Shown: positions 53,694 through 63,100 of the stretch, piece after piece
Position numbering within the stretch: the stretch's first letter is position 1
Layout: each line of letters starts with the position of its first letter
From: JAJNBA01 sp963842295
GTDB lineage: Bacteria; Actinomycetota; UBA4738; HRBIN12
Direction: 5' to 3'
Length of the DNA stretch: 64,000 nucleotides
NCBI GenBank assembly: GCA_963842295.1
Contig: CAWJFY010000008.1
Span: forward strand, 1-64,000
Notes under the pieces: generated by a model
Seen by the model: only the letters and a program-made list of their open reading frames with translations
What the model was told of the DNA's origin: nothing
The model's database searches: none
Position numbers and translations under genes: made by a program

Positions 53694-54592
53694 CCGCGAC
53701 GACGACCTCACGCCCGCGCTCCCCGACCGCCACCGGGCGGACGCGGAGACCGATCCCACCGACCGTCCGGCGCCGACGGTTCCTGACCGAGGTGGGGAAC
53801 CATGCGGCGCTGATCGCGGTCAGCATCATGTTCCTGCTGCCGATCGCGTTCATCGCGCTGACCGCGCTGATGACCGACGGCCAGGCGAGAACGCCCGATC
53901 TCTGGCCGCACCCGTTCCGATGGAGCAACTTCCTCGACGTCTTCCACCGCATCCCGTTGGTCCGATATACCTTCAACACAGCCACGATCGCGACCCTGGC
54001 GACCGTCGGAGTCGTCGTGTCCTGCATCCCCGTCGCCTACGCGCTCTCGAGGATGCGGTGGCGCGGCCGGAACGCGTCGTTCCTCGTCGTCCTGTCAACG
54101 ATCATGCTGCCCTTCCAGGTCACGGTGATCCCGCTCTACATCCTGTTCGTCCGCTTCGGATGGATCGGGACGATGAAGCCGTTGATCGTGCCACTGTTCT
54201 TCGGCGACGCGTTCACGATCTTCCTGCTCCGGCAGTTCTTCCTCACGATCCCGTCGGAGCTCTCCGACGCCGCGCGGGTCGACGGAGCGAGCGAGTTCCA
54301 GATCATGACCCGTGTGATCGTCCCGCTGGCGAAGCCGGCGATCGCCGCCGTGGCGTTGTTCCAGTTCCTGTACTCATGGAACGACTTCTTCGCGCCATTG
54401 CTCTTCCTGATCCAAGACCCCGACAAGTGGACGCTCTCCATCGCGCTCTCCGAGTTCCGAAGTCAGTACCACGTCGAGTGGAACCTCACGATGGCCGCGG
54501 CCGTGCTGTTCGTGATGCCGGTGATCATCCTGTTCTTCCTCGCGCAGCGGGCCTTCATCGAGGGCGTGACGCTGACGGGGACCAAAGGCTGA
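53690..54592 (+). CDS. Sugar ABC transporter permease (MalG/UgpE type), probable ATA start
   Basis: 300 residues if begun at ATA 53690, which overlaps the TAG of the preceding gene (ATAG) and follows a run of seven G. Basic N-terminus (VRRRRFLTEVG), six helices (AALIAVSIMFLLPIAFIALT is the first), EAA loop SDAARVDGASEFQIMTRVIV. No ATG, GTG or TTG precedes helix 1 with a ribosome site; GTG 53788 and ATG 53828 are inside or at the edge of the first helix. Completes the importer. Confidence 0.85.
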   Translation: MAATTTSRPRSPTATGRTRRPIPPTVRRRRFLTEVGNHAALIAVSIMFLLPIAFIALTALMTDGQARTPDLWPHPFRWSNFLDVFHRIPLVRYTFNTATIATLATVGVVVSCIPVAYALSRMRWRGRNASFLVVLSTIMLPFQVTVIPLYILFVRFGWIGTMKPLIVPLFFGDAFTIFLLRQFFLTIPSELSDAARVDGASEFQIMTRVIVPLAKPAIAAVALFQFLYSWNDFFAPLLFLIQDPDKWTLSIALSEFRSQYHVEWNLTMAAAVLFVMPVIILFFLAQRAFIEGVTLTGTKG

Positions 54593-54984
54593 CCCCTGCA
54601 TCGACGCCGGTGCGGTCTCGCTGCCGAGAAGCTCGCGGGTGAATGGGCATCGGGCCGCTTGGCCCGCATGGAGCACGGCCGTCTGGTCGGATCCGGAGTA
54701 ACGATCAGGCCGCCTCGACGGTCAAGGTCCCTTCCATCCCATCGGCACGGTGGAACTCGCAGAACAGCGGCGACGGCGCAGGCTCCCGCTCTGCGAGCGA
54801 ACAGCCAACCATGGCGAGGGCGAGCGCCATCGAGAGGGTCGGTCTCGCTGCGTTCATGGACCCAGAGTGCGGCGGGACACTCCAAGCACGCATGAATCGG
54901 TGGCTAAGAGTTCGGGAAGACTCCAGGCATCGGCTGGAGTCGGCCGAGCCGAGATCGCTCTCAGATCAACCCGATGAGTTGCTG
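54593..54984. other. Intergenic region between sugar importer and glutamate dehydrogenase
   Basis: Convergent gene ends; apart from the possible small lipoprotein at 54705-54857 nothing is recognisable. No obvious hairpin terminator. Confidence 0.4.
54705..54857 (-). CDS. Possible small lipoprotein
   Basis: 50 residues from ATG 54857: short signal (PTLSMALALAMVGC, lipobox MVGC) and a small domain with a further Cys (SPLFCEFHRADGMEG). No clear ribosome site and no family; it is the only coding candidate in the 54593-54984 gap. Confidence 0.3.
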   Translation of the reverse strand: MNAARPTLSMALALAMVGCSLAEREPAPSPLFCEFHRADGMEGTLTVEAA

Positions 54985-56262
54985 CTAGTGCCAGCCGCGG
55001 GACCGGCCCGCCTCCGCGACCCGCTCGACCGCGATCTCGTAGGCAGCAGCTCGATGCGGGATCCCACCCTCGTCGGCACGCTCGAGGACGAGATCGGTCG
55101 CTTCCTCCATCAGCTCCTTCAATCGCCCGTTGACCCGCTCCTCGCTCCAGCGCTCGCGTTGCAGGTTCTGTACCCACTCCAGGTAGCTCACGGTGACTCC
55201 ACCGGCGCTGCCGAGGATGTCCGGAACCACCCACACGCCGCGATCTTGGAGCAGCAGATCCGCATCCGGGGTGGTGGGATGATTCGCGAGCTCGAGGACG
55301 AGATTCGCACGTACACGTTCTGCGTTGTCGGCCCGGATCGAACGTTCGAGAGCGGCCGGAGCCAGCACCTCGCACTGGACCCCGATCAGGTCGTCGCCGG
55401 CGATCGAGTCCGCGTGCTTGGACCCGGTCACGCTCCCCGTCTGTTGCTTGTGTGCGAGCACATCGCGCGGGATCAGTCCCTCGAGGTTCACGACCGCACC
55501 CCGTGAGTCGGAAACCGCCACGACCCGATAGCCCATCTGATGGGCGAGCTGCGCGAACCACGCACCGGCATTGCCGAAGCCTTCGACGGCGATCCGGATG
55601 TGTTCGCGTGTCCACCGCCTCGAGCGAGCGATGCGATCGAGCGCGAAGAGCGCTCCGCGACCCGTCGCGGCGTCCCGACCGAGCGACCCACCGAGTCCGA
55701 CGGGCTTCCCGGTGATCACCGCGGGCGAGTCACCGCGCGACCTGGAGTACTCGTCGTACATCCACGCCATCTCACGCGGGCCCGTGTTGACGTCGGGAGC
55801 CGGGATGTCCCGGTACGGGCCCACGATCGTCTCGATCGCCGAGAAGTAGGAACGGCACAGCCGCTCGAGCTCGGCGACCGACAGGGTCTTCGGGTCGACC
55901 TTGACGCCGCCCTTCGCGCCACCGAACGGGACATCGAGCAACGCCGTCTTCCACGTCATCAGCGCCGAGAAGCAACGGAACTCGTCGCGGGACGCGTTCT
56001 GATGGAAGCGGAGGCCTCCTTTGAAGGGTCCCCTCGCGCCGTTGTGCTGGATCCGCCATCCCGGATACACATCGAACGAACCATCGTCGCGGGAAACCCG
56101 GACGGACACGGCCACCTCACGCCGATGTGTCGACAGGACCTTCCGAGCGCCGTCGTCCAGGTCGATCCGGTCGGCGGCCTGATCGAGGTGACCTTGTACC
56201 GCTGCGAAGAGACCTTGGGAAGGAGACTCCGGGACGTTCACGATCAGGTCCTGCGTCGACAC
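54985..56262 (-). CDS. gdhA: Glu/Leu/Phe/Val-type glutamate dehydrogenase
   Basis: 425 residues from GTG 56262. Oxidative deamination of glutamate (or reverse). N-terminal domain with YPGWRIQHNGARGPFKGGLR and the catalytic-Lys segment MTWKTALLDVPFGGAKGGVK, PAPDVNTGPREMAWMYDEYS; Rossmann domain VEGFGNAGAWFAQLAHQMGY; C-terminal SAGGVTVSYLEWVQN. Divergent from the pyrimidine-catabolic operon, fitting ammonia handling. Confidence 0.93.
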   Translation of the reverse strand: MSTQDLIVNVPESPSQGLFAAVQGHLDQAADRIDLDDGARKVLSTHRREVAVSVRVSRDDGSFDVYPGWRIQHNGARGPFKGGLRFHQNASRDEFRCFSALMTWKTALLDVPFGGAKGGVKVDPKTLSVAELERLCRSYFSAIETIVGPYRDIPAPDVNTGPREMAWMYDEYSRSRGDSPAVITGKPVGLGGSLGRDAATGRGALFALDRIARSRRWTREHIRIAVEGFGNAGAWFAQLAHQMGYRVVAVSDSRGAVVNLEGLIPRDVLAHKQQTGSVTGSKHADSIAGDDLIGVQCEVLAPAALERSIRADNAERVRANLVLELANHPTTPDADLLLQDRGVWVVPDILGSAGGVTVSYLEWVQNLQRERWSEERVNGRLKELMEEATDLVLERADEGGIPHRAAAYEIAVERVAEAGRSRGWH

Positions 56263-56398
56263 ATTCGCCAGTCTGCCACGCGAGGGACCCTGCGCGCGAA
56301 CCGGTCTCCAAGCCGGGTGGCCGATTGGTCGCCCGATGGCAACCCTCCTACGATGGGCATAGCGGCCATCGGCCGGGACGGGAAAGGCAACGACCAAG

Positions 56399-57403
56399 GT
56401 GCTCTCCTTCGGCGTCACGTTCATGCTCGACCCACCGGTTTCGCGAACGGTCGAGTGGGCGAAGCTCGCCGAGGAACACGGATTCGATTCCGTGTGGGCC
56501 TGGGACTCCCACGTGTTGTGGCAAGAGTTCTACACGACGTTCGCACTCGTCGCCGCCGGCACCGATCGAGTGCGAATGGGCCCGTGCGTCACCAATCCGG
56601 CAACCCGGGACATGACCGTCACCGCGAGCGCGATGGCCACGCTCCAGGAGGTCTCACGCGGGCGGATGGACATCGGCATGGGCCGGGGGGATAGCGCCCG
56701 ACGCGTGATCGGCCAAAAGCCCGTGACGGTGGAGCAGATGGAGCACGCCTGCCGGTTCATCAAGGACATGGCCGAGGGCCGGGAGGTCGACTACGAGGGC
56801 ACACCCCTTCAGCTGAAGTGGAGCGAAGGCCACCGTCTCCCCGTCTGGGTTGCTGCCTACGGTCCCAAGGCGCTCCGCGCGTGCGGCCGTGTGGCCGACG
56901 GCCTGATCATGCAGCTCGCCGACCCGTTCATCCTCGATTGGTCACTCACCTACATCCGTGAGGGAGCCGAGGAAGCCGGGCGATCTTTCGAGGACATCCA
57001 GATCCAGGTCGCGGCGCCGGCCTACCTCGCCGACGACATCGCCAAGGCGCGCGACCAAGTGCGCTGGTTCCCTGCGCTGGTCTCCAATCACGTGGTCGAT
57101 CTCGTCAAGCGCTACGCGAACGCGGATCTCCCCCAAGAGCTGACCGATTTCATCGAAGCGCGCGACCACTACGACTACGCCGAACACGGCCGGACGGGTG
57201 CCGAGCACGCAGACTTCGTCACCGACGAGGTCGTGGACCGCTTCTGTGTGCTCGGCACCGCCGACGAGTGCATCGCGAAGCTCCGCGAGCTCGAGGCGCT
57301 CGGCGTGACCCAGTTCAACATCTACTCGATGCAAGAGGATCCCGGGCCGGCCGGGATCATCGAAGGGTTCGGGAAGGACGTGCTGCCGGCGTTCCGCTCA
57401 TAG
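56399..57403 (+). CDS. LLM-class F420-dependent oxidoreductase (TIGR03842-like)
   Basis: 334 residues of the luciferase-like (bacterial luciferase/F420) fold: SFGVTFMLDPPVSRTVEWAK, GFDSVWAWDSHVLWQEFYTT, GRMDIGMGRGDSARRVIG, LPVWVAAYGPKALRACGRVA. This subgroup is found beside dihydropyrimidinases, as here. The reaction is unknown; a pyrimidine- or hydantoin-ring reduction or oxidation is inferred from context. GTG 56399. First gene of the operon. Confidence 0.87.
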   Translation: MLSFGVTFMLDPPVSRTVEWAKLAEEHGFDSVWAWDSHVLWQEFYTTFALVAAGTDRVRMGPCVTNPATRDMTVTASAMATLQEVSRGRMDIGMGRGDSARRVIGQKPVTVEQMEHACRFIKDMAEGREVDYEGTPLQLKWSEGHRLPVWVAAYGPKALRACGRVADGLIMQLADPFILDWSLTYIREGAEEAGRSFEDIQIQVAAPAYLADDIAKARDQVRWFPALVSNHVVDLVKRYANADLPQELTDFIEARDHYDYAEHGRTGAEHADFVTDEVVDRFCVLGTADECIAKLRELEALGVTQFNIYSMQEDPGPAGIIEGFGKDVLPAFRS

Positions 57404-57439
57404 CGGATCGCCGGCACGGTGAACGGAGGTGCACGGACG

Positions 57440-58285
57440 ATGACGACGATCAGAGCCGCAGTGATCCAAGCCCATGCGAACATGCCGAAGCAGGAAGCGA
57501 TCGACAAGCACGTCGAGTTGATCGCGAAGGCGGCTGCCGAGGGCGCCGAGGTGACCTGCCTCCAGGAGATCTTCCACGGCCCCTACTTCTGCGCCGAGCA
57601 GGATCCGAAGTGGTACGCGACGGCCGAGCCCGAGGACGGCCCGCTCGTCACGAGGATGCGCGAGGTCGCGAAGACCCACAACATGGTGCTGATCGTCCCC
57701 TGGTTCGAGGAGGCGCAGACCGGCGTCTATTACAACTCGGCCGTCGTGATCGAGCGGGACGGGACCGTCGCCGGCAAGTACCGCAAGACCCACATCCCGC
57801 ACGTCGGGCCGTGCTTCTGGGAGAAGTTCTATTTCAAGCCCGGGAACCTCGGATATCCCGTGTTCGACACGTCCGTGGGGAAGGTCGGGCTGATCATCTG
57901 CTACGACCGGCATTTCCCCGAGATCGGCCGCGCACTCGGGCTCAAGGGGGCCGAGTTGGTCTTCAACCCCTCGGCCACGGTCGAGTCGCTCTCGAAGTAC
58001 CTCTGGGAGCTCGAGCAACCGGCGACCGCGGTGGCCAACGGCTACTGGATCGGCGCGATCAACCGCGTCGGCACCGAGGAGCCGCTCTCGAGCGCGAAGT
58101 TCTACGGCTCGTCCTACTTCTGCGACCCGAGGGGTCAGATCGTTGCGCAAGCCTCGGACTCCGAGGACGAGGTGCTCGTTCACGACCTCGACCTCGATCA
58201 GATCCGTGAGGTCCGCGATACGTGGCAGTTCATGCGCGACCGCCGCCCCGAACTCTACGGTGAGCTCACGCAATTGCTTCCCTGA
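57440..58285 (+). CDS. Nitrilase-family N-carbamoyl amidase (beta-ureidopropionase-like)
   Basis: 281 residues from ATG 57440 (GGAGG upstream). Catalytic triad: Glu in VTCLQEIFHGPYF, Lys in GKYRKTHIPHVGP and Cys in VGLIICYDRHFPEIG. Closest in pattern to beta-ureidopropionase/N-carbamoyl-putrescine amidases; the operon with dihydropyrimidinase supports cleavage of N-carbamoyl-beta-alanine to beta-alanine, CO2 and ammonia. Confidence 0.9.
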   Translation: MTTIRAAVIQAHANMPKQEAIDKHVELIAKAAAEGAEVTCLQEIFHGPYFCAEQDPKWYATAEPEDGPLVTRMREVAKTHNMVLIVPWFEEAQTGVYYNSAVVIERDGTVAGKYRKTHIPHVGPCFWEKFYFKPGNLGYPVFDTSVGKVGLIICYDRHFPEIGRALGLKGAELVFNPSATVESLSKYLWELEQPATAVANGYWIGAINRVGTEEPLSSAKFYGSSYFCDPRGQIVAQASDSEDEVLVHDLDLDQIREVRDTWQFMRDRRPELYGELTQLLP

Positions 58286-58318
58286 CGGACAGGCGGCCGA
58301 GGAAGGAGGAAGGAGCAC

Positions 58319-59692
58319 GTGAAGACACTGATCCAGGGCGGCACCGTCGTGACGGCGACCGAAACGGTCGCTGCCGACGTGCTCGTGGACGGGGAGAAGG
58401 TGGCCGCGGTCGGCAGGGGGATGGCCGTCGAGGCCGACCGGACGATCGACGCCACCGGCCGGTACGTGATGCCCGGTGCGGTCGATGTGCACACCCACAT
58501 GGATCTGCCTTTCGGGGGGAGCTTCTGCTCGGACGACTTCGCCAGCGGGACACGCGCAGCGGCGTACGGCGGCACCACGACCATCGTGGACTTCGCCCTG
58601 CAGGACTACGGCGAGAGCCTGCGCACCGGGCTCGACCGTTGGCACGAGAAGGCGCAGAAGTCGCACACGGACTACGGGTTCCACATGATCGTGCGCGAGG
58701 TGAACGACCAGGTACTGGACGAGATGGACACCCTCGTCGGCGAAGGGGTGACCTCGTTCAAGCTCTTCATGGCGTATCCGGGCGTCTTCATGCTCGACGA
58801 CGCGGCGATCTTCCAGACGATGCAGCGCGCGGCCGACTCGGGCGCACTGATCATGATGCACGCCGAGAACGGCGGCCCGATCGACGTGCTGATCCGGCAG
58901 TACCTGCAGCAGGGCAAGACCGATCCGGTCAATCACGGCCTCACGCGTCCACCGGTCATGGAGGGCGAGGCGGTCAATCGGGTGTTCAAGATGGCCGAGC
59001 TTGCCGGCGCGCCCGCCTACATCGTCCATCTGTCCTCGCGCGACGCGCTCGACGCCGTCCGCGACGCGCGTAACCGCGGCGTCGCCGCCTACGCCGAGAC
59101 GTGCCCCCAGTATCTGTACCTCTCGATCGACGACATGGCTCGTCCCGGCTTCGAAGGTGCGAAGTTCGTATGCTCGCCGCCGCTCCGCACACCCGACCAT
59201 CAGGACGAGCTCTGGAAGGGACTGGTGGCGGACGACCTCCAGGTGGTTTCGACGGATCACGCACCGTTCAACTACAAGGGACAGAAGGACCTCGGGAAAG
59301 ACGACTTCTCGAAGATCCCGAACGGCCTCCCCTCGGTGGAGGATCGCTTCACGCTGCTGTACCAGGGGGTGGTCGACGGGAGGATCGGCCTCAACCGATT
59401 CGTCGAGATCGTGGCGACATCGCCCGCTCGCATGTTCGGCCTGTTCCCGCGGAAGGGAACGATCGCGCCGGGGTTCGACGCCGACATCGTGATCTTCGAT
59501 CCGGAGCAGGAGCGTACGATCTCGGCCGAGACGCACCACATGAACGTCGACTACTCCTGCTACGAAGGACGACGAGTGAAGGGGATGCCTCAGATCGTCA
59601 TGCAGCGTGGGAACGTCTTGGTGGAGGACGGCGAGTTCCACGGGAAGCAGGGGCAGGGGACCTTCCTGCCACGGAGCAGGATCTCGACGTGA
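58319..59692 (+). CDS. hydA: Dihydropyrimidinase/D-hydantoinase
   Basis: 457 residues from GTG 58319 (AAGGAGG upstream). Metal ligands: His in GAVDVHTHMDLPFGG, carboxylated Lys in TSFKLFMAYP, His in IMMHAENGG, His in YIVHLSS and Asp in STDHAPFNYKGQK. Opens dihydrouracil to N-carbamoyl-beta-alanine, the substrate of the preceding enzyme. Its stop overlaps the next gene (GTGA). Confidence 0.95.
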   Translation: MKTLIQGGTVVTATETVAADVLVDGEKVAAVGRGMAVEADRTIDATGRYVMPGAVDVHTHMDLPFGGSFCSDDFASGTRAAAYGGTTTIVDFALQDYGESLRTGLDRWHEKAQKSHTDYGFHMIVREVNDQVLDEMDTLVGEGVTSFKLFMAYPGVFMLDDAAIFQTMQRAADSGALIMMHAENGGPIDVLIRQYLQQGKTDPVNHGLTRPPVMEGEAVNRVFKMAELAGAPAYIVHLSSRDALDAVRDARNRGVAAYAETCPQYLYLSIDDMARPGFEGAKFVCSPPLRTPDHQDELWKGLVADDLQVVSTDHAPFNYKGQKDLGKDDFSKIPNGLPSVEDRFTLLYQGVVDGRIGLNRFVEIVATSPARMFGLFPRKGTIAPGFDADIVIFDPEQERTISAETHHMNVDYSCYEGRRVKGMPQIVMQRGNVLVEDGEFHGKQGQGTFLPRSRIST

Positions 59693-60105
59693 CGGTGGAC
59701 GTCGAACGACTGCGTCGGCTCCCCCTCTTCGGCGAGTTGGATCATCACGACCTGTCCATGATCACGCATCACGTCGGAGAGACGGAGGCGTCGGAAGGAC
59801 AGGTGCTGTTCGAGCAGGGCTCGATCCCGTACGAGATGTTCGTGGTCGAGGAAGGCACGGCCGATGTCACGAAGGACGGCGAGACCGTCGGCAGGATCGG
59901 CCCGGGCGACGTGGTGGGCGAGATCGGACTCCTGCGGCTCCAGCGTCGGATGGCGACCGTTCGGGTCACGTCGCCGCTCCGCGCGGTCACGGTGAGCGCC
60001 GACGACCTCCAGGTGATCGAGGAGGAGATGCCTGAGATCGCGGGCCAGCTCCGCTCGATCATGGGGGCCCGCGAGCGAGAGCTCGGTGGACCGCAGGAGG
60101 GATGA
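59689..60105 (+). CDS. Cyclic nucleotide-binding-domain protein
   Basis: 138 residues, one cNMP-binding beta-barrel: VERLRRLPLFGELDHHDLSM, EGQVLFEQGSIPYEMFVVEE, and GDVVGEIGLLRLQRRMATVR in the phosphate-binding cassette. No DNA-binding domain, so not a classical Crp. GTG overlaps the hydantoinase stop, coupling it to pyrimidine catabolism. May modulate a partner, perhaps linked to the cyclase at 5119 (speculative). Confidence 0.85.
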   Translation: MTVDVERLRRLPLFGELDHHDLSMITHHVGETEASEGQVLFEQGSIPYEMFVVEEGTADVTKDGETVGRIGPGDVVGEIGLLRLQRRMATVRVTSPLRAVTVSADDLQVIEEEMPEIAGQLRSIMGARERELGGPQEG

Positions 60106-60180
60106 CCGAGACGCGGTTCGCACGATCCCCTACGAGCACCGATACTTCGGTTGCTGGAAGCGCAACACCGGAGGACACGA

Positions 60181-63100
60181 TTGCCTCGGAACGCCCACGT
60201 CCCCCCGATCGCTGACCGGGTCAAGATCGATCGAGTGATCCGGGAGCGTGGCTCCGTCGTCACCAGCATCGGGCGCGAGATTACCAGCGGCGCAACGGTT
60301 GTCGTCAAAGAACTGCTTGGCGGCGCGATCCGAAGACTGCCACCGGCGGACCCGAAACGCTCCGTGTGGACGAGGCTGGTCCTGCCCTCCCAGGTCGATC
60401 GAGCCGGCGGCGTCGTCCGGACCCTCCGTCCCTTCATCGAGGGGACGCCGCTGGACGAGATGATGAGCGGACCTCGACTCGCTCTCGAGCTCGTCCTGAG
60501 CGTCGGCCTGGATGTGCTCCGAGCGCTCGACACGCTCCACAGCCATGGGGTCGTCCACGGCGCCATCAAGCCGTCGAACATCATCGTCTCCTCCGACGGG
60601 CGGGCCTGGCTCGTCGATCCGGCCCAGGTCGATCCCGTTCCCGAACAGATGCACGCGTTGGAAGGATCTCTCGACGCGGCCCTCTATCGCTCCCCCGAGC
60701 AAGCGGGTGTCCTGGAGGATCCGATCGACCTCCGCTCCGACCTGTACTCGTTCGGCGCGGTCCTCTTCGGATGCCTGACCGGCCGTCCCCTCCACGACGC
60801 GACGGACAAGGGAGAGCTCCTCCGCGCACACGTGCTCGAGTCCACATCCAGCATCCGGGCCGAGGGCGTCGATGCTCCTCGTGTCCTCGACGAGATCATC
60901 GGGCGACTGCTGCGGAAGGACCCGACGGACCGTTACGCCACGTCGGGCTCGGTCCTGCATGATCTGATGGAGCTCGAGCGCCGTCGTGAGCGAGGCGAAC
61001 GAGATCCCGGGTTCGTGATCGGATTGGGCGACGTTCGCTCGACCCTCACGGAACCGGGTCTCGTCGGGCGAACAGAGGAGCTCGTCCTCTTGAACGCGCT
61101 CCTCGGTCTGGCCGCCCGTGGTCGCGGTGCCCTCGTGCGGCTGGAGGCGGCTTCGGGCGACGGCAAGACGAGGATCCTCCACGAGGCGGCTCTCGCCGCA
61201 TCTCAGCGAGGCGAGCGTGTCTTTCGAGCGGAAGCCCATGAGCTGGAGGCCCCCCGCCCAGTCGCGATGCTCGAGCGACTGGCAGGATCGATCCTCGAGG
61301 CCGCGGCGGAGGATCCCGTTTTCGCCGATCACCTGACCCGCAGTCTCTCCCCATGGGCCCCCGAGCTCCGCACCGTCCTGCCGTCTCTGCGCCCGCTGCT
61401 CGTTGCCAACGTGGAGGTATCAGTGCTCTCCTCGCAGATGCGACTCCAGGACGGTCTGGCCGCCCTGTTCGACGCCCTCGGGATGAAGCAGCGGCCCGCG
61501 GTGATCCTGCTCGATGACTGCCAATGGGCGGATCAGCTCTCACTCGGGGTGATCGGACGCTGGTCCTCGCAACCTCGAGCGGACCGGTTCGTCAGTGTCG
61601 TGGCGGCGACCCGCAGCGCGGGATCCGGATCGGACGACCTCACCCAGATATGGACGAGCGGAGCGACGATCGCCCTCGGGACTTTGGAACGGAACGAAAC
61701 GCGCGATCTGGTGTCATCGATGGCCGGACGTGTCCCGTCTGAAGCTCACGCGGTCATCGCTCGGCTCTCAGGTGGCAGTCCGTTCTTCGTCGCCTCGGTC
61801 CTGCGGAGCATGGTCGAGTCGGGAGCTCTCCGCCCTGGTTCGAACGGATGGAAGATGGAGCCCGCTGCGATCGCGACGCTCGCATCGACCACGCAAGAGG
61901 CCGCCATCGTCACCCGGCGCCTGGGACGGCTGACCGACGAAACCCTCGGCTTCCTCTCGGCGGGGGCGATCGTGGGCAGCCACGCTTCGGTTGCCGAGAG
62001 TGCCTCCCTCGCGCGGACGAAGCCCGACCGGATCGACGCCACCCTCGAGGAAGCTCGACGGTCCGGTCTGATCTGGCTGGCGGAGGACCGAGACAGCTTC
62101 TCCTTCATCCATGACAAGGTGCGGGAAGGAGCGATCGGGCGCCTCGGGACGGCGGAGCGGCGAGCCCTGCATCTCCGGGCTGCCAACCTGATCGAGACAG
62201 GGCGCCCGGGTGACGTCTTCGACCTGGCGTACCACTACGACCAGGCCGGTGCCTCGGACCGCGGCCTGAGCGCGGCCCTCGAGGCGACCTCGATCGCCAG
62301 AGGACGCCAAGCGCTCGAGAGCGCCGAGACGATGCTCCGGATCGCTGCCAGAGGCGTCCCCGAGGCGGATCACGCGACGCGGATCACGGTGGCAGAAGAG
62401 CTGGGAGAGGTGCTGATGCTGCGGGGCTCTTACGAGGAGTCCGGCCAGTGGCTCGGTGAGGCTCGCTCGCTCGCGCGGACCGGCGATCGAGCGGCGACGA
62501 TCCAGGGGAAGATCGGCGAGCTCGCGTTCAAGCGCGGCGACGTGCAGACGGCCGCCGCCGCGACAGAACGGGCGCTCCGGATGATCGGACGACATGTTCC
62601 TCGCCGAACGGGCGTCCTTCTGCCGTTGTTGTTCAAGGAGCTCCTCGTGCAGGCGCTGCATTCCTTGTTCCCGTCGTTCTTCGTGGGACGTCGGCCCCTC
62701 GAGGAAGGCGCGGCAGACCTCCTCGCGTCCCGGTTCCACAGCCGCCTGGGCTACGCGTGGTGGTTCGAGCGAGGGAAGATCGCCACCCTATGGACGCACT
62801 TCCGGTCGCTCAACCTCGCCGAGCGCTACCCCCCAACTCCTGAGCTCGCTCAGGCATACTCGGAACACGCACCCGCCATGATGCTCATCCCGTGGCACCG
62901 ACGGGGCATCCGCTACGCGCAACGGTCCCACGAGATCCGCGTACAACTGGGCGATCTCTGGGGACAGGGTCAGTCGCTCCACTTCTGGGGCGCGGGGCTC
63001 TACGCCGCGTCGGCGTTCGGAGCTTCATTGGAGCGGATGCGGGAGGCCCTGGAACTCCTCGAACGGACCGGTGACCAGTGGGAGCTCAACAACTGTCGTC

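Noticed and set aside
57398..59641. Minus-strand open frame of 747 codons
   Set aside because: Lies fully antisense to beta-ureidopropionase and dihydropyrimidinase; His/Asp/Arg-rich composition typical of complementary frames in high-GC DNA.
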